DNA from: Candidatus Babeliaceae bacterium
Lineage (GTDB): Bacteria; Babelota; Babeliae; Babelales; Babelaceae
Length of the DNA: 64,000 nt
Direction of reading: 5' to 3'
NCBI GenBank assembly: GCA_019744895.1
Contig: JAIETV010000003.1
Coordinates: 1 to 64,000 of the forward strand
Positions within the stretch are counted from its first letter, which is position 1. The number at the start of each line of letters is the position of its first letter. Shown here in pieces: positions 48,249 through 56,429 of this stretch. The notes beneath the pieces were generated by a model. It did not search any database. It was given only the letters and a program-made list of their open reading frames with translations, and had not been told where the DNA came from. A program made the position numbers and the translations under genes.

Positions 48249-48420
48249 TAAAAACCAAAACAATTGGAACAAAGAAAAGTGGGAAAAAAAGAACAATAAC
48301 CCATCTTCTGAAAATCTAGTAAAAGAAACATCTTCACAGGAATCTTCAATGGGCAAATATGTTCGTGAAGAAAATAACCATAAGCATGAAGAAAATTGGT
48401 CTAAAAATAACAAGCGTTAA
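48232..48420 (+). CDS. Asn/Lys-rich hydrophilic miniprotein, 62 aa
   Basis: AAGGGGGAATT directly before ATG 48232 makes this a strong start; an upstream in-frame ATG at 48214 lacks one. The product is extremely hydrophilic and probably disordered (KNNSNKNQNNWNKEKWEKK, then Ser/Glu-rich, ending SKNNKR). No signal peptide. It ends 17 bases before a terminator at 48437. Confidence 0.6.
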   Translation: MKNNSNKNQNNWNKEKWEKKNNNPSSENLVKETSSQESSMGKYVREENNHKHEENWSKNNKR

Positions 48421-48436
48421 TTTTTAGAAAATTAGT

Positions 48437-48461
48437 AGGGGGCTACAAAGCCCCCTTTTTA
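48437..48461 (+). terminator. Intrinsic terminator
   Basis: 8-bp stem AGGGGGCT / AGCCCCCT, loop ACAA, followed by TTTTT. Ends the short-gene array. Confidence 0.88.
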
Positions 48462-48496
48462 ATAATTCTTATCAGATCGACATTTTCGAACTCAGA

Positions 48497-48524
48497 TTGA
48501 CAAAAAAACTCCCTACTCTATACT
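48497..48524 (+). promoter_or_regulatory. Sigma-70-type promoter
   Basis: TTGACA (48497-48502), 16-base spacer, TATACT (48519-48524): a near-consensus promoter. Leader of about 37 bases to ATG 48569. Confidence 0.85.
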
Positions 48525-48568
48525 ATATAATATATATTACTATTATTAAATTATTTGGAGTTTGTGTT

Positions 48569-49117
48569 ATGAAATCGAAAGTTCTTATACTAATTGGAAG
48601 CACTTTTTCTTTTTTTGCAGCCCAATCTAATACCCTACAAAAACCTGAAGCCGATACTACTTTATGGGATATAGTCCCAAAAATTACCCTAGAGCGGACA
48701 ATCTATACTGGCGCAGGCCTTGCAGTATGCTATGGTGGCTATAAAGTTTTAAGCAACGAAACACTTATACGCAATATGAAAGCGTTATATAACTTCTTAA
48801 CCACGGGTAGCGTTGTTTCTGAATCTGAAATTCAAGCAAAAAAGGCTCGAAGAGATGAAAAAAGAAGGGCTCAGAAAGAAGTTGCAGCCACCCTTGAGGG
48901 GCATACACATCGCTTATTAACACTCCAAGCAACGCTTGATATACTCAAAGAAAATTCTGCACAATATGTTACTAAAAAAGATTTAGAACAATTAGCAACA
49001 AAAGCCGATATTCAAGCGCTTCATGCAAAACTTGATACCGTTATTCAACAAACCAAAGGCGTTGCATTTGCTGAAGGTCTTTTTGCATCAAGAAATGTAA
49101 CGTATGCTACAGCATAA
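48569..49117 (+). CDS. Exported/anchored coiled-coil protein, 182 aa
   Basis: Start at ATG 48569 (GGAG upstream and behind the promoter). Signal peptide MKSKVLILIGSTFSFFAAQ; a second hydrophobic stretch around residues 46-60 (YTGAGLAVCYGGYKVL); then a long Lys/Arg/Glu-rich helix with TKKDLEQLATKADIQALH, likely a coiled coil. It could be an envelope-anchored rod. No family recognised. Confidence 0.7.
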   Translation: MKSKVLILIGSTFSFFAAQSNTLQKPEADTTLWDIVPKITLERTIYTGAGLAVCYGGYKVLSNETLIRNMKALYNFLTTGSVVSESEIQAKKARRDEKRRAQKEVAATLEGHTHRLLTLQATLDILKENSAQYVTKKDLEQLATKADIQALHAKLDTVIQQTKGVAFAEGLFASRNVTYATA

Positions 49118-49167
49118 AAATTGGCGTTTGCAAAAAATTGCCGCTTAAACGTGCTGAAACTCTATAA

Positions 49168-49197
49168 AAAAAGGGAGCCAAAGCTCCCTTTTATTTT
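49168..49197. terminator. Bidirectional terminator
   Basis: Stem AAAAGGGAGC / GCTCCCTTTT with a 4-base loop between the convergent plus-strand gene and nrdB; A and T runs flank it on both sides. Confidence 0.85.
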
Positions 49198-49200
49198 TTT

Positions 49201-50223
49201 CTATTCCCACTCGAGAGAACCGGCCGTTTGGTATTCTGTAACACGCGTCTCAAAAAAGTTTTTTTCTTTATTTAAATCCGTCGATTGCGATAACCAAGGA
49301 AACGGATTTTCTTTGCCGTATTGTTCAGGTAATCCAATACGCGCTAAACGCCTATCTGCAATATGCTCAACATAGTGTGAAAACTGTTGCGCATTGATTC
49401 CCAAAAGACCTTGTGGACAAGCATCAAATGCATAGGCGCATTCAAGCTCAACAGCCCGCTTAATAAGACTAACAATATTATCTTGAAATTCTGGAGTCCA
49501 GACTTCCGGATTTTCTGCTTTAATTGTGTTAATCAAATCGCAGCCAAATGCTAAATGAACACTTTCATCACGCATAATATATTCAAATTGCTGACCAATG
49601 CCGATCATCTTATTTTGTCTACGCAATGCAAGCATCATCGCAAAGCCTGCATAGAAGAAAACGCCTTCCATAATAACATAATACCCCACAAGATCATGTA
49701 AGAACTTTTGGATATCGGCAGTTGTTTTAACCTCAAAGTTTGGATCAAATATCGATTTGGTGAGATTAACCACGAAATCATCTTTTTCTTTGATCGATGG
49801 AATAGTCTGATACATAGTATAAATCATCTCAGGATCTAAACCCAAAGAATCGCAACAATAGATGAATGTATCAGTATGAACAGCCTCTTCATATGCCTGA
49901 CGTAACATATACTGACGGCATTCAGGATTTGTTACATGCTTATATACTGCAAGTACAATATTATTTGCCGTCAATGATTCTGCCGTAGCAAAAAAACCAA
50001 GATTCCATAAAATAAGTCGACGCTCGGATTCTGTTAAAACAGTCGTTGATTTCCACTGTTCAACATCCTGCTGCATACCAATCTCTTCTGGGGTCCAGTT
50101 ATTGGCAATACCATCTTTATAATGCTGACGTGCCCATGTGTAGCGCATCGGCAGAATTTTGTTAGGATCCATATTAGAATTGCTAATAATCCCTGTTTTT
50201 TTTATTTTAGTCACTATTGTCAT
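49201..50223 (-). CDS. nrdB: Ribonucleotide reductase R2 subunit, class Ic type
   Basis: 340 residues. Metal ligands match the R2 family: Glu82, Glu113, His116, then Glu in MEGVFFYAG and Glu/His in RDESVHLAF. Compared with E. coli NrdB, Asp84 is replaced by Glu82 and the radical Tyr122 by Phe120 (EAVHTDTF, 38 residues after Glu82, exactly as in E. coli). This is the signature of class Ic R2, known from Chlamydia, where a Mn/Fe cofactor replaces the tyrosyl radical. It follows nrdA by 16 bases on the minus strand. Confidence 0.95.
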   Translation of the reverse strand: MTIVTKIKKTGIISNSNMDPNKILPMRYTWARQHYKDGIANNWTPEEIGMQQDVEQWKSTTVLTESERRLILWNLGFFATAESLTANNIVLAVYKHVTNPECRQYMLRQAYEEAVHTDTFIYCCDSLGLDPEMIYTMYQTIPSIKEKDDFVVNLTKSIFDPNFEVKTTADIQKFLHDLVGYYVIMEGVFFYAGFAMMLALRRQNKMIGIGQQFEYIMRDESVHLAFGCDLINTIKAENPEVWTPEFQDNIVSLIKRAVELECAYAFDACPQGLLGINAQQFSHYVEHIADRRLARIGLPEQYGKENPFPWLSQSTDLNKEKNFFETRVTEYQTAGSLEWE

Positions 50224-50239
50224 AATAACCCTTTATTTT

Positions 50240-52708
50240 TTATTGACACGATTCGCAATCAGTGTTTTCTATAGAGCATGATTTTTCACTGCTATCATTC
50301 TCGAATGAACGCTTTTGTGTGAACCCGTACGTTTTTGCATCGAGGGTAGATTTCTCTATCTGTGAAGCGCCCAGAGTTCTCAAATAATAGGTAGTTTTTA
50401 GTCCACAATTCCATGCGGCACGATACACATCATCAAGTTTTTTGCCAGAAACACCTTTAATAAAAACATTATGCGACTGACTCTGATCGATCCATTTGCC
50501 TCTTTCAGCAGTGATTTTAATCATCCATTGGGCATCAAGCTCAAAGGCGGTTAAATGCTTCTGACGAATCTCCTGCGGTATCCGTGTTATCTGTTGCAAA
50601 TCACCATCACGGAACTTGATCTCATCAATCATAGCCTGATCCCATAAACCGATTTTTTTAAGATCTTCAACCAAATAACTATTAATAACCGTAAACTCTC
50701 CGCTGACATTAGACTTAACGTACATATTTTTGTACATAGGCTCTATGCATGGATAGCAACCGGCGATAGTTGATATCGTTGCAGTAGGAGCAATAGCCAT
50801 CATATTTGAATTGCGCAAGCCGTAAGATTTAACAGATTCTTTAAGACTAATCCAATCAAGACGCTGTGTACGCGAAACAGAAATCGGCATGCCGCGTTCT
50901 TTTTCCAATATGTCAATAGTGTCAAGGGGGAATATTCCACGGTCCCATTTTGAACCTTTATATGATGCATACGTTCCACGCTCTTCAGCTAATTTATTTG
51001 ATGCTTTGATAGCAAAATATGATATATATTCCATGCTTTCATCGGCAAATTGCAACGCTTTTTCAGAAGCAAAAGAGATATTCATTTTACATAATGCATC
51101 TTGAAAACCCATGACACCAAGGCCGATTGGGCGATGTTTTTTATTTGAGCTTTCCGCTTCTTTTGTAGGATAGAAATTAAGATCAATTACATTATCAAGC
51201 ATGCGAATAGCCGAAGTAACAGTTTTTTCTAGTTCCTGAACATTCAGTCCTTTTTCAGTGACAAGACGCTCCAAATTTACCGAGCCAAGATTGCAGACAG
51301 CCGTTTCTGTTTCAGAAGTATTCAGGGTAATTTCTGTGCACAAATTTGATGAGTGCACAACACCTGCATGATCTTGAGGCGAACGTATATTGCACGGATC
51401 TTTAAACGTGATCCATGGATGGCCCGTTTCAAAAAGACGTGTCAACATCTTACGCCACAATTGCTTTGCAGGAACCGATTGATGTAAATCTATTTTACCT
51501 TCACGCGCCTGCTGTTCATAGTGCATATAACGCTCTTCAAAAGCCCTACCGTATATATGGTGCAAATCAGGCGTTTCATGCGGAGAAAAAAGCGTCCAAT
51601 TTTCATCATTAATAACACGCTTCATAAAAAGATCTGGTATCCACGTGGCAGTGTTCATGTCATGAGTACGGCGTCGATCGTCACCCGTATTTCTACGAAG
51701 ATCGAGAAAATCTTCAATATCTATATGCCAAACTTCCAAATAGGCACACTTGCCACCACGCCTAATACCGCTGCGGGTAATCGCCACAACAATATCATTT
51801 GCGATTTTAAGATAAGGCACAACACCCTGACTTGTCGCCTTTATACTTTTAATATAAGCGCCGGTACCACGAATATTAGACCAATCTGTCCCTATGCCGC
51901 CTGCCCATTTAGAAAGCTGCGCATTATCACCCATGCATTTAAAGATATGGTGTAAATCATCGTTGACTGTAGATAAGTAACATGAACTTAGTTGAGCAAC
52001 AGGTAAGCCAGAATGGAATAGTGTAGGCGTTGAGGGAACATAAGAAAGCGTTGAAAGAATTTCATAAAACTCTAAAGCACGCGCATTTTTATCCTTCTCA
52101 TCGAGCGCTAAACCCATAGCTATACGCATCCAAAAAGCTTGTACTGTTTCATAACGTTGACCTTGATAACGCAGCAGATAACGTTCATACAACGTTTGCA
52201 TGCCGGTATAGTGCAGCAGCGCATCACGCTCTAAAATCAATGCATGGCTCAGGCGCTCTAAGTCATAATCCTGCATTTTTGGATGCAATAAATTTTCCTT
52301 ACAAGCACGCACAATATTTTCGATAAAGATATGGCGATAACGTATCTGATATTCTTTTTCAGAATAAACTTTTCCACCTAATTCACGAAAAAGTTTTTGC
52401 TGCAATAAACGCGCAGCTACAATGCTATAAGCAGGATCTTTTTCAATGAATGTAACCGCAGCAAGAATCAATGATTTTAACACATCGCTTGTACTTATAC
52501 CATCAAATAAATTACGCAATGTTTCGTGCATAATAAGTTCTGAAGATATTATTTCTTCATAACCGATCGATGCGCGTTTAAGCAGAGCATCTATTTTTTG
52601 GCGATCAAACGAAAAAATTCGTCCATCACGTTTTTTTACTATCGACACCGTTGCTGATGACGTAAATGTCATCGTTCCAGTCGCCGAAACTGTTTTTTGT
52701 ATATCCAT
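50240..52708 (-). CDS. nrdA: Ribonucleotide reductase R1 subunit
   Basis: Reduces ribonucleotides using the R2 radical. Start 52708 (MDIQKTV) is favoured by GAGGG upstream on the minus strand; 822 residues. One N-terminal ATP-cone domain (VKKRDGRIFSFDRQK) for allosteric activity control, catalytic-domain Cys in SSCYLS and the TAVCNLGSVNLE segment, NLCTEI, and a C-terminal redox pair DCESCQ for reduction by thioredoxin. Co-transcribed with nrdB. Confidence 0.96.
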   Translation of the reverse strand: MDIQKTVSATGTMTFTSSATVSIVKKRDGRIFSFDRQKIDALLKRASIGYEEIISSELIMHETLRNLFDGISTSDVLKSLILAAVTFIEKDPAYSIVAARLLQQKLFRELGGKVYSEKEYQIRYRHIFIENIVRACKENLLHPKMQDYDLERLSHALILERDALLHYTGMQTLYERYLLRYQGQRYETVQAFWMRIAMGLALDEKDKNARALEFYEILSTLSYVPSTPTLFHSGLPVAQLSSCYLSTVNDDLHHIFKCMGDNAQLSKWAGGIGTDWSNIRGTGAYIKSIKATSQGVVPYLKIANDIVVAITRSGIRRGGKCAYLEVWHIDIEDFLDLRRNTGDDRRRTHDMNTATWIPDLFMKRVINDENWTLFSPHETPDLHHIYGRAFEERYMHYEQQAREGKIDLHQSVPAKQLWRKMLTRLFETGHPWITFKDPCNIRSPQDHAGVVHSSNLCTEITLNTSETETAVCNLGSVNLERLVTEKGLNVQELEKTVTSAIRMLDNVIDLNFYPTKEAESSNKKHRPIGLGVMGFQDALCKMNISFASEKALQFADESMEYISYFAIKASNKLAEERGTYASYKGSKWDRGIFPLDTIDILEKERGMPISVSRTQRLDWISLKESVKSYGLRNSNMMAIAPTATISTIAGCYPCIEPMYKNMYVKSNVSGEFTVINSYLVEDLKKIGLWDQAMIDEIKFRDGDLQQITRIPQEIRQKHLTAFELDAQWMIKITAERGKWIDQSQSHNVFIKGVSGKKLDDVYRAAWNCGLKTTYYLRTLGASQIEKSTLDAKTYGFTQKRSFENDSSEKSCSIENTDCESCQ

Positions 52709-52752
52709 ACATCCCTCACCAATCGACATCCACTGGAAAATTTAGAAAAAAA

Positions 52753-52775
52753 AATCTATTCAGTTAGAATAGATT
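52753..52775 (-). other. Inverted repeat in the nrdA leader
   Basis: Perfect 9-bp arms AATCTATTC / GAATAGATT, loop AGTTA; on the minus strand the repeat is followed by eight Ts, 44 bases before the nrdA start. It may be a weak attenuator or an operator. It does not match the NrdR box as I know it. Confidence 0.45.
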
Positions 52776-52989
52776 ACAAAATTTAAGCACTTAGATAATG
52801 TAACAGTTCGATACCGGAGAATCAACAAAAATTATAACTTTTTTTTTCAAAATATATTGTTCATTTTTCTTGCATTTGCAATGCCATTTTAATCTAATTT
52901 GTAATTTAAAAAAAGAGAGTATATTTTGTTATAATAATTTGTGTATGCTGTGCATAGTATTATTTTATTTATTTTCTAAGGAGACTTTT

Positions 52990-53514
52990 ATGAAAAATCT
53001 TTCCCTCTATACATTACTTGCAACGTTAACCGTTGGGGCAACACCACTGTTAATCTCTGCAAAAACCCTTATTAAAAGTTCTGCTTCCGCTAAGGCAGAA
53101 AAACATGCTTACAAAGAAATTCAATCTGAAGAAGAGTTTGCTGCTGAAATGTCAAAGCCAGGAACAATTGTTGTAAAATTCCATGCGCCATGGTGCAGTT
53201 TCTGCAAAAAAATGGAGCCTGAGTTTGAAAAAGCTGCTGGAATGATGAAAAGTGATGCAAGATTCCTTTCTGTTGATGTAGATAATCCAAAACTAAAAGA
53301 TCTTGCACAAACCTTTAAAGTAATGGGTTTACCAACAACGGTTATTATTACTGTTAAAACTGGTTTCATGACAACTGCAGAACTTGAAAAAGCAGTCTCA
53401 CAAGCAACTGGTAAAGCATATGGCATGAAAACAACCGCTGTTCCTGCGCCTACCGAAACACCTGCTGCTCCAGAAAAAATGGCGCCAAAAAAAAAGAGCG
53501 TTAGAAAAAATTAA
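52990..53514 (+). CDS. Exported thioredoxin-like protein (CSFC)
   Basis: 174 residues from ATG 52990 (AAGGAGAC upstream). Signal peptide ends near LISA; thioredoxin fold with active site APWCSFC (Cys69, Cys72) and cis-Pro loop GLPTTVI; C-terminal Ala/Pro/Lys-rich tail (PTETPAAPEKMAPKK). Likely a periplasmic disulfide enzyme. A TATAAT at 52930-52935 is a probable -10 box. Second exported thioredoxin in the window. Confidence 0.88.
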   Translation: MKNLSLYTLLATLTVGATPLLISAKTLIKSSASAKAEKHAYKEIQSEEEFAAEMSKPGTIVVKFHAPWCSFCKKMEPEFEKAAGMMKSDARFLSVDVDNPKLKDLAQTFKVMGLPTTVIITVKTGFMTTAELEKAVSQATGKAYGMKTTAVPAPTETPAAPEKMAPKKKSVRKN

Positions 53515-53539
53515 CTTCCCATAACGCATACCAAACTTT

Positions 53540-53570
53540 AAGAGGGCTCTTTGTGGAGCCCTCTTATTTT
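53540..53570 (+). terminator. Intrinsic terminator
   Basis: 10-bp stem AAGAGGGCTC / GAGCCCTCTT, loop TTTGTG, then ATTTT. Confidence 0.88.
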
Positions 53571-53633
53571 ATTGAAAAAAAATATGCATGAGATAGTCTA
53601 AGCTCAAGAAAAAAACCATTAACCTGAGTACCT

Positions 53634-53864
53634 ATGAAAAAAATATATCTGTTTGCGATTTTGTTTGTTTCAGTAATGTGTGCAGGCAATAAGTACTACC
53701 AAAATGGTAGTAGAAAAAATCGAACCCATAAAGTTAAAGCCTCCGATTGCTTAGACCAGCGCAAAAAATTTAAATCACAACCCTCTCCCATTAAACTTCC
53801 ACCTGCAGATCCAATAGATCTAATGCTTCCTTTTCTAGCAATGCTTCGTATTGCGCAGCAATAA
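53634..53864 (+). CDS. Small exported protein, 76 aa
   Basis: Signal peptide MKKIYLFAILFVSVMCAG, then a basic Asn/Lys-rich segment (KYYQNGSRKNRTHKVK) and a Pro-rich, hydrophobic end (IKLPPADPIDLMLPFLAM). No family recognised; its end touches a bidirectional terminator. Confidence 0.6.
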   Translation: MKKIYLFAILFVSVMCAGNKYYQNGSRKNRTHKVKASDCLDQRKKFKSQPSPIKLPPADPIDLMLPFLAMLRIAQQ

Positions 53865-53900
53865 AAAAGAGGCTCGCATTATCTGCGAGCCTCTTTTTTT
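53864..53900. terminator. Bidirectional terminator
   Basis: 16-bp perfect stem AAAAAAGAGGCTCGCA / TGCGAGCCTCTTTTTT with a 5-base loop, between the exported-protein gene and the convergent pyrophosphatase gene. Confidence 0.92.
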
Positions 53901-53914
53901 GAGAAACTAGTTTT

Positions 53915-55909
53915 TTATTTAAGCGCTACAAGCAATAATGCAACCATAGACATAAGCTTAATAAGAATATTCAGAGCTGGGCCGGATGTATCTTTAAATG
54001 GGTCGCCTACCGTATCACCAATAACCGCTGCGCGATGCGCTTCTGAGCCTTTGCCACCAAAATGCCCGGCTTCGATGTATTTTTTTGCATTGTCCCATGC
54101 GCCACCACCATTTGCCATCATTAATGCAAGAGCAATGCCACACACGGTTGCGCCAACCAAAAGACCCCCAAGCACTTGAACACCCGATGTGAATCCAAAT
54201 ATAAATCTAATTAACACAGGAACTGCAACAGTGATAAAGCCGGGTAAAATCATTTCACGCAACGAAGCTTTTGTGCTGATTGCAATACAACGTTCGTAAT
54301 CAGGCTTTGCCGTGCCCTCCATAAGGCCAGGTATTTCTCTAAATTGACGGCGTACCTCAACAACCATTTTAAGTGCTGCATCACCTACTGAACGCATGGT
54401 AAGTGCAGAAATCCAAAATGGCATAGCAGCGCCAACAAATATACCTGAAAGCACAAGTGGATTAAGAAGATCAAGGACTGAAATGCCGGCTTCAAACTTG
54501 AATACTGCAAAGACGCTTAATGCCGCAAGAGCTGCAGAACCGATAGCAAAACCCTTTCCGATTGCCGCAGTAGTATTACCTAATGAATCTAACTTATCAG
54601 TAATGGCACGCACATTTTTACCAAATGCTGCCATTTCTGCAATACCGCCAGCGTTATCTGCAATAGGGCCGTATGCATCAACAGTCATAGTAATGCCAAC
54701 TGTTGCAAGCATAGCAACTGCTGCAAGAGACACGCCAAAAACGCCGCCGCCGTAAGTAAATGCGCAAACTACGCTGCAAGCCAAGAAAATCATGGGTAAT
54801 ACCACAGATTCCATGCCAACAGATAATCCATAAATAATATTTGTTGCAGCACCCGATTCTGAAATTTTTGCCAATCTTGCAATAGGCGTTGAAGATGTAT
54901 AATATTCGGTAATAAGACCGATTACTACACCACTCACGCAACCGATAACCAACGACGTGTATAATTCAAAATCAATACTCATTGCACTCATATAATAAGC
55001 GGTTGACGCAAGAAAAATAGCAAGCGCTACATACGTTGAATTACGCAATAATGTCGCGGAACTGCTTTTCAAAACTAATACAGAAAGAAGGCCAACCAAT
55101 GAGCTGAATAATCCCATTACACAAACCATTAACGGAAAAGTAACATATTCGGTTAAGCCAGCATATTTTTCTGAAGATATGGCAAGTAAAATAGATGATA
55201 TCATTGCAGTAACATATGATTCAAAAATATCTGCGCCCATGCCTGCCGTATCGCCCACACAGTCACCCACGTTGTCAGCAATAACTGCCGGGTTGCGAGG
55301 ATCGTCTTCAGGAATATTCGCTTCGAGTTTACCAACAAGATCTGCCCCAACATCAGCAGACTTAGTGTAAATACCGCCACCAACACGGGCAAAAAATGCT
55401 ACAAGAGAGGCACCTACGCCGAATGCGGTAAATAGTACCGGGAAGTTAGGCATATGAAGCATAAAATAGAGCACGCCAGCAACACCAATTACTCCAAAAC
55501 TTGCAACGGTAATACCCATGACTCCGCCACCAAAGAACGCTACTAAAAATGCTGAACGCTCGCCATGATTTTTTGCAGCAATAGCAGTGCGTACGTTTGC
55601 TTGCGTGGCCGCATGCATACCAATAAGGCCTGTCAAAAGTGAAAGAAATGAGCCGGACAAGAAGCATAAAGCTGCCGTAAGACCGCTTATAGCTACCAAA
55701 AGGGCTGAAATAAGAGCAATAACAAGTCCTATAATGGTATATTCCTCTTTTAAAAAGGTCATTGCGCCCAAGCGAATAGCACAAGAAATATCGTATGCTT
55801 TTTTGTCGTCAACTTTAAGAGCCATAATGTAGTAGAGAAGCAACCCTACTGCACCTAAGCCGGCAAAACCGCTAATGAGCGCCCACATCGGGGCCATTAA
55901 TTCCGTCAT
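53915..55909 (-). CDS. hppA: Membrane-bound ion-translocating pyrophosphatase
   Basis: 664 residues, about 15 membrane segments. PPi-binding motifs are [18 protein letters not shown] and [18 protein letters not shown]; the C-terminal motif is [25 protein letters not shown] has Ala where potassium-independent enzymes have Lys, so this is the potassium-dependent type. It uses PPi from biosynthesis to pump protons or sodium. Whether the ion is H+ or Na+ cannot be settled here. It suits an energy-limited lifestyle. Confidence 0.96.
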   Translation of the reverse strand: MTELMAPMWALISGFAGLGAVGLLLYYIMALKVDDKKAYDISCAIRLGAMTFLKEEYTIIGLVIALISALLVAISGLTAALCFLSGSFLSLLTGLIGMHAATQANVRTAIAAKNHGERSAFLVAFFGGGVMGITVASFGVIGVAGVLYFMLHMPNFPVLFTAFGVGASLVAFFARVGGGIYTKSADVGADLVGKLEANIPEDDPRNPAVIADNVGDCVGDTAGMGADIFESYVTAMISSILLAISSEKYAGLTEYVTFPLMVCVMGLFSSLVGLLSVLVLKSSSATLLRNSTYVALAIFLASTAYYMSAMSIDFELYTSLVIGCVSGVVIGLITEYYTSSTPIARLAKISESGAATNIIYGLSVGMESVVLPMIFLACSVVCAFTYGGGVFGVSLAAVAMLATVGITMTVDAYGPIADNAGGIAEMAAFGKNVRAITDKLDSLGNTTAAIGKGFAIGSAALAALSVFAVFKFEAGISVLDLLNPLVLSGIFVGAAMPFWISALTMRSVGDAALKMVVEVRRQFREIPGLMEGTAKPDYERCIAISTKASLREMILPGFITVAVPVLIRFIFGFTSGVQVLGGLLVGATVCGIALALMMANGGGAWDNAKKYIEAGHFGGKGSEAHRAAVIGDTVGDPFKDTSGPALNILIKLMSMVALLLVALK

Positions 55910-56000
55910 GTATTCTCCGTTATAATTATTATTAGAATATAGTGAGATTTTTAAAAATATCTTTTAGATTAATGGGTTTCACGATTCTTGTAAAGATTAG

Positions 56001-56423
56001 CTAAACGCCACCTATCTCTGAAATCGCCAGCTGAACTGCAGCTAGGGCAAACCCCTGAGCATCTTCCAATAAATAGCGAGCACCCGTATTGTTTTGCTGA
56101 GCAAATTCATGAACTAGTTCACTCAGGGTGGTTTGGCAACCCGCTTTCTTTTTTATTTTTACTAATTGATAAAAACTCTGCACGGCCTTTAAGCGAGCTT
56201 GATATACATTTTTTAGCGAATTGTCATTATTTGGAAATACTAGTTCAAGAGGGCGTCTAGCACCTGCCGGTTCTTTGATATAATCGGCGATCGCATTAAA
56301 ACCCGGGGTCATATTTGCTTTTAACTCATTAAAACGCTTAGCGCAATCAAAGCCCAAACTTCCAGCGTTGACTGTAGATATAAAAAATAAAAAGGTAAAA
56401 AAAATAAACTTATTTTTCACCAA
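56001..56423 (-). CDS. Exported protein, 140 aa
   Basis: Signal peptide MVKNKFIFFTFLFFISTVNA, then a helical mature part with two Cys (FDCAKRF, AGCQTTL) and a basic middle. It starts 7 bases after the AGCS-MurE stop on the same strand, so it may be the last gene of that operon. No family recognised. Confidence 0.65.
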   Translation of the reverse strand: MVKNKFIFFTFLFFISTVNAGSLGFDCAKRFNELKANMTPGFNAIADYIKEPAGARRPLELVFPNNDNSLKNVYQARLKAVQSFYQLVKIKKKAGCQTTLSELVHEFAQQNNTGARYLLEDAQGFALAAVQLAISEIGGV

Positions 56424-56429
56424 TATTCC

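Noticed and set aside
52730-52870. NrdR box before nrdA
   Set aside because: The inverted repeat present does not resemble the ACACWATATWGT consensus as I know it.
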